This document shows positions 28,452 through 37,369 of a DNA stretch of 64,000 nt, piece after piece. A program made the position numbers and the translations under genes. A model generated the notes under the pieces. That model was given only the letters and a program-made list of their open reading frames with translations, had not been told where the DNA came from and made no database searches. How positions within the stretch are numbered: the first letter of the stretch is position 1; each line of letters opens with the position of its first letter. Origin of the DNA: WVZH01 sp034430425 (GTDB lineage Bacteria > Chloroflexota > Anaerolineae > Anaerolineales > E44-bin32); assembly GCA_034430425.1 (NCBI GenBank), contig DAOUEK010000109.1:21217-85216 (forward strand). Reading direction: 5' to 3'.

Positions 28452-29687
28452 ATGCGGCAATATCGCCGTTTGACCTCTATTTATAACGAATACCCCAGAA
28501 ATTTCTGGACGCTCGTTGGTGCCTCCTTCATCGATCATATCGGCGGAGCGCTGCTGTTCCCCTTTTTCACCCTCTACCTCACCAGAAAATTCGACCTCGA
28601 GATGACAACCGTTGGTGTGATCTTCATGTTGTTTACGCTTTCCGGCATGGTCGGCAGCACCATTGGTGGTGCGCTCTCCGACCGGTTGGGCCGCAAATCA
28701 TTATTACTCTTCAGCCTGATCTTCAGCGCAGGTTCCACACTGTGGATGGGAACCATCGAGAATATCGAATTGTTTTTCCCGGGCGCAGTCATCATTGGGC
28801 TGCTCTCCGATGTCGGCGGACCTGCGCGTCAGGCCATGGTGGCCGATCTGCTCCCGGAAGAACAGCGGGCGGATGGATATGGAATTCTGCGCGTGGTGAT
28901 GAATCTGGCGGTTACGATCGGACCTGCCATCGGCGGATTGCTGGCCGCGCAATCCTACATGCTGCTGTTCATCTCCGATGCCGTAACCAGCTTGATCACC
29001 GCTGCAATCATTTTTCTGGTTCTTCCCGAGACGCGTCCGGCTGATGAAGCAGATGAAACAAAAGAGAGTATGATCGTGACTTTTGCCGGTTACGGAAGAG
29101 TACTGCGCGATCGTTTCTTCATGACCTTTATCGGCGCATCGATCTTGATGGTAATCGTCTATTCCCAAATGAACACTACGCTCGGACCCTACCTACGCGA
29201 CACGCACGGCATACCCGAACAGGGTTTTGGCTACCTCCTCAGTTTGAACGCTGCGATGGTTGTGCTTTTCCAATTCGCAATAACTCGCCGCATCGCAAAG
29301 TACCCTCCTATGGTCGTTTTGGCCGTGGGCAGCCTGCTTTATACCATTGGCTTCGCCATGTATGGTTGGGTTTCAGAATATATTTTCTTCATGCTCGCCA
29401 TGGTGATCATCACCATCGGCGAAATGCTGCAAGTGCCGGTATCACAAGCGCTTGCTGCGCGCCTCGCCCCGGAAGACATGCGCGGCCGCTACATGGCCGT
29501 GTTCGGCTTGAGTTGGGCTATCCCCTTCGCTTTCGGACCTCTCCTGGCAGGGATAATCATGGATCATGGCAATCCGCGTTGGGTCTGGTTCAGCGCCGGA
29601 ATCGTTGGGTTGATTGCCACCTTCATCTTCGTCTTGCTGCGCCGGGGAGAAGAAGCGCTGCCTGAAACCGAACCTACACCAGCCTGA
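28452..29687 (+). CDS. major facilitator superfamily transporter
   Basis: A 411-residue protein with about twelve membrane helices in two halves. The MFS loop 2-3 motif is visible as GALSDRLGRKS (about residues 74-84), and a matching feature in the second half is weaker. The sequence most resembles drug or sugar efflux members, but substrate cannot be read. The ATG at 28452 is chosen because GAGGAGG ends about 11 bases upstream; an in-frame extension to 28422 overlaps that site. Monocistronic. Confidence 0.85.
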   Translation: MRQYRRLTSIYNEYPRNFWTLVGASFIDHIGGALLFPFFTLYLTRKFDLEMTTVGVIFMLFTLSGMVGSTIGGALSDRLGRKSLLLFSLIFSAGSTLWMGTIENIELFFPGAVIIGLLSDVGGPARQAMVADLLPEEQRADGYGILRVVMNLAVTIGPAIGGLLAAQSYMLLFISDAVTSLITAAIIFLVLPETRPADEADETKESMIVTFAGYGRVLRDRFFMTFIGASILMVIVYSQMNTTLGPYLRDTHGIPEQGFGYLLSLNAAMVVLFQFAITRRIAKYPPMVVLAVGSLLYTIGFAMYGWVSEYIFFMLAMVIITIGEMLQVPVSQALAARLAPEDMRGRYMAVFGLSWAIPFAFGPLLAGIIMDHGNPRWVWFSAGIVGLIATFIFVLLRRGEEALPETEPTPA

Positions 29688-29898
29688 CCGATCAACACTC
29701 TCGACTCCGAATACCTCAGACCGTTTCGATTTTAACCACATCAAGTGAGAATGATGATTTTCCCCGGACAACAGGAGACAATGCACTATCATTCATCGAA
29801 CTGCTCACCTATTCTGGGGCTGCATGAAGGCGAAAAACCGATCCTTGAAGTAAGATAAGGTTGTCTGCGTGTGTTTTACCCGTATCCAAGGAGGGGTA

Positions 29899-30891
29899 AT
29901 GGCACAGAAACGACACCGCATTATTGTCGGTATCATTCTTCTCGTAGGGATTATCGCCATCGCCGTGATCCTGGCCCCGAAAAGAGCAGCCGCCTCACCG
30001 TTACCCCAAACCGCCGAAATCTCAACCCCGTCGAACGTCGAAGGGGCCTTCCTGCACGAAACCGTGCCGCCTGCGCCCGTAGAGGACACTTGCCAACACT
30101 GCCATCTATCCGGATCGATCGAAGATATGTGGACTCCTGCGTGGCGTTGGTTGGTGTTCTCCGTAATGGGTGCTGCCTTCGTTTACGGATCCTACCGCAT
30201 GGGCAGCGCCTGGCGCACACGCAAACCCTGGAAATCCCTTTCGGCCAGATCTGTCGAATGGATCGATGAACGCTTCCAGATCGTCGAACCAATTCGCAAG
30301 ATGCTTAAGAAACCCGTTCCCATTTTCGCCACGCGCTGGATGTATTGCCTGGGCGGGATAACCTTTATGCTGCTCGTCATTCAAGGGATCACCGGCGTGC
30401 TGCTCGCCTTCTACTACAAACCCTCCCCGGAGGAAGCCTACGCCAGTATCCAATTCATCGAAAACGAGGTTCGCTTTGGTGCTGCGATCCGCGCCATCCA
30501 TCATTGGTCCGCCAACGGGACCATCATCATGGTCGTCGCACACCTGCTGCGCGTGTTTATCACCGGCGCCTTCAAAGCGCCGCGCGAATTGAATTGGGTC
30601 AGCGGGGTTATCCTGTTCGTACTCACACTTGGGTTTGGCTTCACCGGATATCTACTGCCCTGGGACCAGCGAGCCTACTGGGCGACGACCGTAGGTACGG
30701 GTATCGCCGGAGGGGTACCGCAAATTGGCGAACTCGCCCTGGTCTTCCTGCGCGGGGGTTGGGACGTAACATCGGTCACATTGAGCCGTTTCTATGCCCT
30801 TCACATCCTCGTTTTGCCCGCCATCATCATCATCTTTTTGGCCGGCCATTTCTGGATGATCCGTCGACAGGGCATCGCCCGACCGCTCTAG
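29899..30891 (+). CDS. b6-type cytochrome b with N-terminal c-type heme motif
   Basis: A 330-residue quinol-oxidising cytochrome. After a first membrane helix (about 8-30), CQHCH (Cys65, Cys68, His69) is a covalent heme c site; a second helix follows (about 83-105). The cytochrome b core begins near 140 with RWMYCLGGITF, where Cys150 matches the b6 Cys that binds the extra heme ci/cn. Heme b ligands are His201/His215 (14 apart) and His302/His317 (15 apart), the b6 spacing. PWDQRAYWA marks the Qo region. The ATG follows AAGGAGGGG. First gene of a four-gene operon with subunit IV, Rieske and an Hdr-like protein. Confidence 0.9.
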   Translation: MAQKRHRIIVGIILLVGIIAIAVILAPKRAAASPLPQTAEISTPSNVEGAFLHETVPPAPVEDTCQHCHLSGSIEDMWTPAWRWLVFSVMGAAFVYGSYRMGSAWRTRKPWKSLSARSVEWIDERFQIVEPIRKMLKKPVPIFATRWMYCLGGITFMLLVIQGITGVLLAFYYKPSPEEAYASIQFIENEVRFGAAIRAIHHWSANGTIIMVVAHLLRVFITGAFKAPRELNWVSGVILFVLTLGFGFTGYLLPWDQRAYWATTVGTGIAGGVPQIGELALVFLRGGWDVTSVTLSRFYALHILVLPAIIIIFLAGHFWMIRRQGIARPL

Positions 30892-30924
30892 TGAAGGTTT
30901 TCGTTGCATGGAATGGGAGCGCCT

Positions 30925-31326
30925 ATGACAGAAAGCAAAGTCCCCGAGGAAGAAAAGACGATCCCGTTTTTCCCGGATCATCTGCTCACCGAAGCCCGGG
31001 TTGCGGTCGTTATCCTGCTGATTATCGTGGGCATTGGGATTGTTGCGCTGCGTTCCCCCGTTGGTCTGGGTGAACCAGCTGACCCAATGAACACCCCTGC
31101 GCACACGAAACCGGAGTGGTATTTCCTGTTTTTATACGAAATCCTGAAGTACGTCCCGAAAGGTGTTGGTTCGATCCTGCCCTTCCTGGCCGTATTCATC
31201 TTGGTCCTCTGGCCTTTCATCGATCGAAAAATGGACAACAAGCGCGCCCGCCGTTTCCGGATCATATTGGCGACAGTATTAATTGCAGCAGTGATCGGTC
31301 TCACGCTGATCAGTGAACTTGGTTAA
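30925..31326 (+). CDS. cytochrome b C-terminal subunit (subunit IV type)
   Basis: A 133-residue protein with three hydrophobic segments (about 23-42, 78-98 and 108-130). PEWYF at residues 63-67 is the quinol-site motif of subunit IV/cytochrome b C-terminal domains. Together with the preceding b6-type subunit it makes a split cytochrome b as in b6f complexes. The ATG at 30925 has GGAG 5 bases upstream; an ATG at 30913 is an alternative. It lies 33 bases after the cytochrome b stop. Confidence 0.88.
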   Translation: MTESKVPEEEKTIPFFPDHLLTEARVAVVILLIIVGIGIVALRSPVGLGEPADPMNTPAHTKPEWYFLFLYEILKYVPKGVGSILPFLAVFILVLWPFIDRKMDNKRARRFRIILATVLIAAVIGLTLISELG

Positions 31327-31378
31327 GCGCTTGCAAGCCGCCAATGATGCGGAATGCAGGATTTCTGCGGAGAAAAAA

Positions 31379-31828
31379 ATGTCTGCGAAAAAGCCATCGT
31401 TAAGCCGGCGAAGTTTCCTTAAATTGATTAATCGTGTTTTCGTCGCCACAGGCTTTACTGCACTTATGGCACCCATCGCAGCCTATTTCTGGCCGTCAGA
31501 ATTGGAAGAAGTTCCCTCCGAACCAAAAGCCGTTGGAGGGGTTGACTCGATTCCGCCAGGAGCAGCAGTAACTGTCCAATTCGGCCGCTATCCGGCATTG
31601 GTGATCCACGTCCCCGGTCAGGGTATCGTAGCGTATTCGGCGGTGTGCACGCATTTTGCCTGCCTGGTTAAATGGAATCCCGAAAGTGGAATGATCGAAT
31701 GTCCCTGCCACGAGGGATACTTCGATCCCAGCGATGGTTCTGTGATCTCCGGTCCGCCACCGGAGGCGCTGCAGGCATTTCAAGTATTCACGCAGGACGA
31801 TACCCTTTTCATCGGGGGTGAGGCGTGA
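31379..31828 (+). CDS. Rieske [2Fe-2S] protein
   Basis: A 149-residue quinol-oxidation subunit. The N-terminus carries a Tat-like SRRSFLK followed by a membrane anchor (about 18-38). Cluster ligands are in CTH (Cys90, His92) and CPCH (Cys108, His111), with Cys95 and Cys110 placed for the stabilising disulfide. GYFDPSDG and SGPPP are typical of the fold. The ATG follows GGAG by about 7 bases; an upstream in-frame GTG overlaps the preceding gene and is unlikely. Its stop overlaps the start of the next gene by 4 bases. Confidence 0.92.
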   Translation: MSAKKPSLSRRSFLKLINRVFVATGFTALMAPIAAYFWPSELEEVPSEPKAVGGVDSIPPGAAVTVQFGRYPALVIHVPGQGIVAYSAVCTHFACLVKWNPESGMIECPCHEGYFDPSDGSVISGPPPEALQAFQVFTQDDTLFIGGEA

Positions 31829-33723
31829 CCACAGCCGCTCCAACCCGGGAACTTCCCGTACCCGAAAAGCGCCGCTGGCAAACCAGTTTCAAGAATCTCA
31901 CCCTGCGCACACTCGTCCAAGATCGCATACTCAAGAAAACCTACCCCGGCTTCATGCACCTGCTGATTTTCTGGGGTATGACGATTCAAATACTTGGCAC
32001 AATCGTCAACATCCTGCAGTACCCGCTCTTCACGCCGTTCATCATTAATTGGCCGAGGGAAGGCTACTATCTCGGATTCGAATTGGTCATGGACATCGGC
32101 GGCATCATGATCATCGTCGGCGTGGTTATGGCGGTTCTCCGGCGCAGCGTTCGCCGTCCGTCCTATCTGGTCAACCACTGGGATGACTGGTACTCGCTGG
32201 GTTTACTGCTGCTCATCTCCCTGCTCGGATTCGCTTCCGAAGCCGTTCGTTTGCAAACCGTTGACCCGGATTGGCAAGCCTGGTCACCGATGGGAAGTAT
32301 GCTGGCTGGATGGCTATCTTCTACTGGACTCTCCGGCGATGCAGCGGTCGCGTTTCATCCTTACTTTTTCTGGCTGCATGCAGCAACCGGCATGCTCTTC
32401 CTCGTCAGCCTGCCTTTCACCAAGCTGCGGCACATGATTCTCGGACCGCTCAACATTATCCTTCGCCCGCAACGCTCCAGCGGTGCGCTCGAGCCGATCG
32501 CAAATATCGAGAATGCTGAAAAGCTGGGCACCGGAGAGATCGATGAATTCCAAAGTCGGGCGTTGCTTATGTTCGATGCCTGCGTGCAGTGCGGTCGCTG
32601 TGAAGATGTCTGCCCGGCAACGATCAGCGGCATGCCCTACTCTCCACGGGCCTTGCTTGAAGATTTGCATCTCACACTTAAAACAACCCTGACCGCGCCG
32701 GGAAACGGAAACCCACCCGCGTTGCTGGGAGAAGCGATTGATAAAGTAACCCCCTGGCTGTGTACAACCTGCGGCGCTTGTCTCGAGGCCTGCCCGCTGA
32801 TGATCGACCCCGTCAGCGCGGCGGTCGAACTGCGCCGTTACCTGACCCTGACCACCGGTGAAGTGCCCAACTCCGTGGGGGAAGCCCTGACTCAGATGGA
32901 ACGGCGCGGTAATCCCTGGGGATTGCCCAAGGAAAATCATGCCCCCTGGGTGAAAGAACTCGGTGTGCGCGTGCTCCAGCCCGGCGAGGAAACCGACGTG
33001 CTGCTCTTCGTTGGCTGCGCCTACGGCTACGACAACCGCGGCCAGCAGTCTGGCGCCGATCTGGTGCGCTTGCTGCAAAGCGCCGGAGTTGATTTTAGTG
33101 TACTTGGTGCAGCCGAGGCCTGCTGCGGTGAGACCGCCCGCCGTCTCGGTCACGAGTATCTCTTCCAGGTGATGGCGCAGGAGAATATCGAGACCTTCGA
33201 ATCGGTCGGATTCAAACGCATCGTCTCGGCTTGCGCGCACTGTTTCAATACCTTGAAGAATGAATATCCGCAGTTCGGTGGGGATTATCACGTGCAGCAT
33301 CACTCCGAACTTCTGGCCGAACTGCTCGAAGCCGGCAAACTGCAGACTCGTCCGATGACAGACACCCGAACCTTCAGCTACCACGACTCCTGCTATGTCG
33401 GCCGGATCAATCACTTATACGCCGAACCACGCAAGGCCCTCGATCACATCAGCGGGCTGCGGCAAGCGGAATTCGATCGGCGAAACGTCGATGGTTTTTG
33501 CTGCGGAGGCGGCGGTGGACACATGTGGATGGAAATCGATCCCAACACGCGTATCAACCACAGACGATTGGCCGAAGCGATGGACATCGGAGCGGACGTG
33601 ATCGTAACAGCATGTCCTTACTGCACGATCATGCTCGACGACGCCATCCGTTCGAAGGGTTTGGGGGAGGAAATAGAAGTAAAAGATATTTCCGAAGTAC
33701 TCGCAGCAAACAGCGAGCTCTAG
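31825..33723 (+). CDS. membrane-bound HdrD/DsrK-like Fe-S oxidoreductase with NarI-like cytochrome domain
   Basis: A 632-residue fusion. The N-terminal part (about 45-215) has about five membrane helices with His residues in hydrophobic context, like NarI/DsrM heme b proteins. Two [4Fe-4S] motifs follow (Cys253/256/259/263 and Cys313/316/319/323). The C-terminal part has two complete CCG motifs: Cys398, Cys433-434, Cys470/473, and Cys523, Cys559-560, Cys597/600. Their spacing matches the C-x31-39-CC-x35-36-CxxC rule for the non-cubane cluster of heterodisulfide reductase. GTG start overlapping the Rieske stop (GTGA). It probably exchanges electrons between quinone and a thiol/disulfide or unknown carrier. 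Confidence 0.88.
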   Translation: MTTAAPTRELPVPEKRRWQTSFKNLTLRTLVQDRILKKTYPGFMHLLIFWGMTIQILGTIVNILQYPLFTPFIINWPREGYYLGFELVMDIGGIMIIVGVVMAVLRRSVRRPSYLVNHWDDWYSLGLLLLISLLGFASEAVRLQTVDPDWQAWSPMGSMLAGWLSSTGLSGDAAVAFHPYFFWLHAATGMLFLVSLPFTKLRHMILGPLNIILRPQRSSGALEPIANIENAEKLGTGEIDEFQSRALLMFDACVQCGRCEDVCPATISGMPYSPRALLEDLHLTLKTTLTAPGNGNPPALLGEAIDKVTPWLCTTCGACLEACPLMIDPVSAAVELRRYLTLTTGEVPNSVGEALTQMERRGNPWGLPKENHAPWVKELGVRVLQPGEETDVLLFVGCAYGYDNRGQQSGADLVRLLQSAGVDFSVLGAAEACCGETARRLGHEYLFQVMAQENIETFESVGFKRIVSACAHCFNTLKNEYPQFGGDYHVQHHSELLAELLEAGKLQTRPMTDTRTFSYHDSCYVGRINHLYAEPRKALDHISGLRQAEFDRRNVDGFCCGGGGGHMWMEIDPNTRINHRRLAEAMDIGADVIVTACPYCTIMLDDAIRSKGLGEEIEVKDISEVLAANSEL

Positions 33724-33733
33724 TCAGAGAATT

Positions 33734-34774
33734 TCAGTCCCCGATTTCCGACATATATTTCGCCCCACAGCGATAACACACCGCCAGTGGTTTTTCCCGC
33801 CTGTAATCACGGAAGCGCTGTGCCCGTTCGTCGTTCCAGATCTCCTCGATCGTCGCTTCTTTCACATTACCGATAACGTAATCCGGAAAATCGACGCAGA
33901 AATTTGCATCGCCGTTGGGTTGGATGTCGATAAGCCTTTCGACGTTCATACACCTATTCGGACCAACCGGTGTCGTGGCATCTTCAAACCAGGTCCTGTA
34001 TTCCTCGTTAGACAAAACCATGTAGGGAAAATTCTCAATATCTCCGATGTTCGCCAGATATCGATCGTACTGCGCCTGGAACTCATCGATGTCCACACCC
34101 GAGGTTTCGTGATGAAAACCGCGCCAGGAATATGCAGCGCAAACGAAATGTGTTTCCATCTCGCCTTCATATGCCTTCCCGACATGTTCGGGGAAATAGT
34201 AGAACGGCACAATGTTGATGCTCTCGATCGACAGGCTGCGGGCGACATGCGGCAATTCCCCCAGACCGCGGTAGGAATACGGGCTTATGGTGAGGCAAAT
34301 CGATTTACTGATCTTTTTAGCGGCGTCTTGCTCAAGTATGAGGAGCGTTTCGATTCCGGCTTTTAAGCGCTGGAAACAACCCTCGACACCTCGCACTTGA
34401 TCGTGAATCATTTCAGGCCCATCCACCGATATTGTGAGATGCATGTCGCCAATGCGGACGAGGTCGGCCGCGTGCGACTTCAACATCGTTCCGTTTGTGT
34501 CGATCGAAATGAAGATCCCCTGCTCGTGGATGTATTCCAGCAAATCGATGATCCCGGGGTAGAGAAACGGTTCCCCGCCGCGTAGAAGAACCCAGCCGAT
34601 CTTGTGTGCGGCCAGTTCATCGACCAACCGCTTCCAATCCTCCAGCCCCATCTCTGCTCGCAAGCGCGCTTTGCGATCGTGCATGTAGCCTTCTTCACTC
34701 CACTGGCCGCACATCTTGCAGCGCAAGTTACACGCATTGGTAATAGTGAAAGAAACACTTTTTGGAAATTCCAT
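33734..34774 (-). CDS. radical SAM/SPASM-domain protein
   Basis: A 346-residue protein. The radical SAM cluster motif is CNLRCKMC near residue 13, followed by RGGEPFLYP and a TIM-barrel-like region. A SPASM-type C-terminal region has Cys residues in CMNVERL, NFCVDFPDY and CYRCGAKY, for auxiliary clusters. Such enzymes mature peptides or enzymes or modify small molecules; the substrate is unknown. The ATG at 34774 has AAGGG upstream; a frame extending to 35233 only overlaps the next gene. Co-directional with the membrane protein upstream (20-base gap). Confidence 0.85.
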   Translation of the reverse strand: MEFPKSVSFTITNACNLRCKMCGQWSEEGYMHDRKARLRAEMGLEDWKRLVDELAAHKIGWVLLRGGEPFLYPGIIDLLEYIHEQGIFISIDTNGTMLKSHAADLVRIGDMHLTISVDGPEMIHDQVRGVEGCFQRLKAGIETLLILEQDAAKKISKSICLTISPYSYRGLGELPHVARSLSIESINIVPFYYFPEHVGKAYEGEMETHFVCAAYSWRGFHHETSGVDIDEFQAQYDRYLANIGDIENFPYMVLSNEEYRTWFEDATTPVGPNRCMNVERLIDIQPNGDANFCVDFPDYVIGNVKEATIEEIWNDERAQRFRDYRREKPLAVCYRCGAKYMSEIGD

Positions 34775-34794
34775 GATCCCTTCTTGTCGGATTA

Positions 34795-35466
34795 CTATTG
34801 TTCTCGAAAATACCTTGCGATTAAAAACATGGCGATCGGGAAGGTGAGCGACCACAACCCGAGGCCGGCAAATATCAGCATCGGTTGATCGAAGAGCGCC
34901 ACGATAGCGCCAAAGATGCCCAGTCCACTGCTGATGATGACAAAGACGCGAATCCAGCGTGCCAACTTCCCATTGCCGAATATCGGAAGGGTAAAGAGCA
35001 TTGCCAGACTCAGGAACATGTAGCCAATCGCCTCCAGCGCAAAGAACACCGAATGTAAATTGGGCATCGCCAGCAGCTGCAGTCCATCCAAATCGCCGCT
35101 CAGGATATTGAGACGTACGACGAACAACTGAATGTAGTAATTGACGGAAATGATCGTGGCGTAGATCGCTGAAAGTGCCACAGCGGTCAGGCTGAACACC
35201 TTCTTCGATTCCTGGGCAAGTGAATGGATGCATGCCATTGCCACGATAACGGTGATTGGCACGACCAATACCGGTATCATGTTAAGCATTTGTAGGAAAT
35301 CGTAGCGCCGCGCATAAGCTTCGATCCCGTTCCACTCCGGTGGGGAATAAGCAACAGCCAATACTGCGAAAAGAAGCGAGAAAATGGCAGCAAAAAGCGC
35401 AGATCTAAAACCCAAGGTTCTCGCCAGATTATTTCTGCTTTGTTTCGAGACGGAATGATTCGTCAT
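34795..35466 (-). CDS. six-helix membrane protein, unknown function
   Basis: A 223-residue protein with about six membrane helices (roughly 22-42, 62-82, 92-115, 132-158, 165-190 and 195-218). No soluble domain or motif is recognised. It is the gene before the radical SAM protein on the same strand, so the two may be one transcript, and it follows the YihY gene by 41 bases. It may provide a membrane partner or immunity/transport function for the radical SAM enzyme, but that is only positional inference. Confidence 0.65.
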   Translation of the reverse strand: MTNHSVSKQSRNNLARTLGFRSALFAAIFSLLFAVLAVAYSPPEWNGIEAYARRYDFLQMLNMIPVLVVPITVIVAMACIHSLAQESKKVFSLTAVALSAIYATIISVNYYIQLFVVRLNILSGDLDGLQLLAMPNLHSVFFALEAIGYMFLSLAMLFTLPIFGNGKLARWIRVFVIISSGLGIFGAIVALFDQPMLIFAGLGLWSLTFPIAMFLIARYFREQ

Positions 35467-35507
35467 AGAAATTCACCCTGCTAGACCTCCCAATGGAGAT
35501 CCAAAAT

Positions 35508-36377
35508 TTAATTCGATTTCCAATAACGCTCTTCTAAAACAGAACCAAAAGCAGCACCGAGAAAAAGGATCGCTCCGGAGAAATAGGCCCAGAGCATCAA
35601 GATCACGACCGATGCCAGAGATCCATAGATCAAACCATAATTTGCCAGGTCGGAACTTAAAAACCAGGCGAAGAGCGAACGAGCGATGCGCCAGAGCACC
35701 CCGGATAGTATCGCGCCAGCAAGTGCTGCACGCGGATGAATCGTCCGGTTGGGCAGTACACGAAAGATGAGCCACAAGAAAAGGATGATTAATCCGGGAT
35801 CGAAAGCAAAGCGGAGCCAATGCCCGAACATGGTGTTTTCATCCGATATTGGCCAAACGGTGAATGCACTCAGCCAAACGGAAGCGATGAAGAGGATACA
35901 GACCACCAATACTGCAAATATTCCCACAGCCCTGCGCCGCAAGAAATGGCGGTGTGAGGCGCGCCAGATCACATTCAATGTACGGGAAACGGAGATAAAA
36001 AGTGTCGAGGCACTCCAGACGAGCAACAACCCACCGATCAGTCCGAACGACCCCCTCGCCTGTAGTGTTTCATCGAGAACTCTTTCCACATCGGAAGCAA
36101 TCGCCGGGATCGTTGCTGTAAGATAGGTACTTAATCTGTCGCGAACTTCGGTCGTCTCCAACACCTCACTGCCGAGAAAGATCAAGAACAAAAGAAGGGG
36201 AAAGATTGAAAGCAGCAGGTGGTAAGCAACTCCCGCTGCCCGGATCGCACAATCCTGAATGGTATATACTTCCACTGTCCCACGAATAATATGCCAGGCG
36301 TCTTGGCTTATAACGCTTATTTTTTCTTTCAGGAGTTTCCGATCATTCCCGGGATCATGGCTGGATGAGATAGACAT
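35508..36377 (-). CDS. YihY/BrkB-family membrane protein
   Basis: A 289-residue protein of the YihY/BrkB (formerly 'RNase BN') family, with six membrane helices. The segment RAAGVAYHLLLSIFPLLLFL near residues 45-65 and GAILSGVLWRIARSLFAWFL near 220-240 are typical. The family may move lipids or ions across the inner membrane; its old assignment as a ribonuclease is not supported. It follows prs by 31 bases on the same strand and may be on the same transcript. Confidence 0.85.
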   Translation of the reverse strand: MSISSSHDPGNDRKLLKEKISVISQDAWHIIRGTVEVYTIQDCAIRAAGVAYHLLLSIFPLLLFLIFLGSEVLETTEVRDRLSTYLTATIPAIASDVERVLDETLQARGSFGLIGGLLLVWSASTLFISVSRTLNVIWRASHRHFLRRRAVGIFAVLVVCILFIASVWLSAFTVWPISDENTMFGHWLRFAFDPGLIILFLWLIFRVLPNRTIHPRAALAGAILSGVLWRIARSLFAWFLSSDLANYGLIYGSLASVVILMLWAYFSGAILFLGAAFGSVLEERYWKSN

Positions 36378-36408
36378 CGAATGCTGGCCTGCAACAATCA
36401 GATTATCA

Positions 36409-37368
36409 TTATTCGTTGAACATCTGGCCTACCGAGCGTCCTTCGTGCGCTCGCAGGATCACCTCGCCCAAGAGCTTTGCGACAGACAACACTTTCATGT
36501 TCGGAAGAATCTTGTCTTCCGGCAGCGGTACCGTATTGGTGGTTACGATCTCCTTGATCGGCATTTTCGCAAGTTCCTCGAACGCCGGCGGCACGAGAAG
36601 CGCGTGAGTGAAAGAAAGGTAGACATCTTTGGCCCCATGCTCTTTTACGATCTGCACGGCTTCACACATCGATCCGCCGGTGAGAACCTCGTCGTCGACC
36701 AGAATTACATCCTTGTCCTCTACACTCCCAATTACGTTCGTTGCCCGGGCACGAGGATGATCCCCTGCGCGTCGTTTCTCTACAAAAGCAAGCGGCAATC
36801 CCAGTTTCTCGGCAAAGTTACGCCCCTTCTTGGCAAAACCCAAGTCGGCTGTGGCCACGACCGCGTCTGTGAGATTCTTGGAGACAAAGTGCTCGCTGAG
36901 GATGTGAAAGGCGGTAAGCACATCACCGGGAATGGAGAAAAATCCCTGGATCTGACCAGCATGGAGATCGATCGTCATGTAACGGTCTGTGCCAGCGACC
37001 TCGATCATATCGGCAATCATACGTGCGGTGATGGGTACTCTCGGCTGATCCTTTTTATCCGATCGCGCGTAAGCCATGTATGGGAAGACGGCTGTAATCC
37101 GGCCAGCTGAATCCCGATTGAGGCAATCGATCGTGATGAGCAGCTCCATGATATTGCGGTGAACCGGTGAACACATCGATTGAATGAGGTACACATCTTG
37201 CCCGCGGATGCTGCCGGTCAGGCGCACAAACAGATTCTCGTTGGGGAATTCGATTAAATCGTAAGTTTCCAGGGGTACATTGAGGTATTCGCTGATCTCA
37301 TTTGCCAGTTCCTGACTCGCACTTCCCGCAAGCAGCTTGATGTTTCCGTAACCATATTGTTTTTTCAT
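36409..37368 (-). CDS. prs: ribose-phosphate pyrophosphokinase
   Basis: A 319-residue enzyme making PRPP from ribose 5-phosphate and ATP for nucleotide, His and Trp synthesis. Signatures include DLHAGQIQGFF (metal-binding loop), the PRPP-binding motif DVILVDDEVLTGGS, and YARSDKKDQPRVPI. The length is normal for class I Prs. The ATG at 37368 gives the usual N-terminus (KLLAGSASQELA near the start); a longer frame overlaps the upstream acetyltransferase. The start lies one base after that gene's stop, so translation is probably coupled. Third gene after meaB in this operon. Confidence 0.95.
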   Translation of the reverse strand: MKKQYGYGNIKLLAGSASQELANEISEYLNVPLETYDLIEFPNENLFVRLTGSIRGQDVYLIQSMCSPVHRNIMELLITIDCLNRDSAGRITAVFPYMAYARSDKKDQPRVPITARMIADMIEVAGTDRYMTIDLHAGQIQGFFSIPGDVLTAFHILSEHFVSKNLTDAVVATADLGFAKKGRNFAEKLGLPLAFVEKRRAGDHPRARATNVIGSVEDKDVILVDDEVLTGGSMCEAVQIVKEHGAKDVYLSFTHALLVPPAFEELAKMPIKEIVTTNTVPLPEDKILPNMKVLSVAKLLGEVILRAHEGRSVGQMFNE

Positions 37369-37369
37369 C

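Noticed and set aside
34775..35233. N-terminal extension of the radical SAM frame to 35233
   Set aside because: It overlaps the membrane protein in another frame, has poor protein-like composition, and the ATG at 34774 has a ribosome site.
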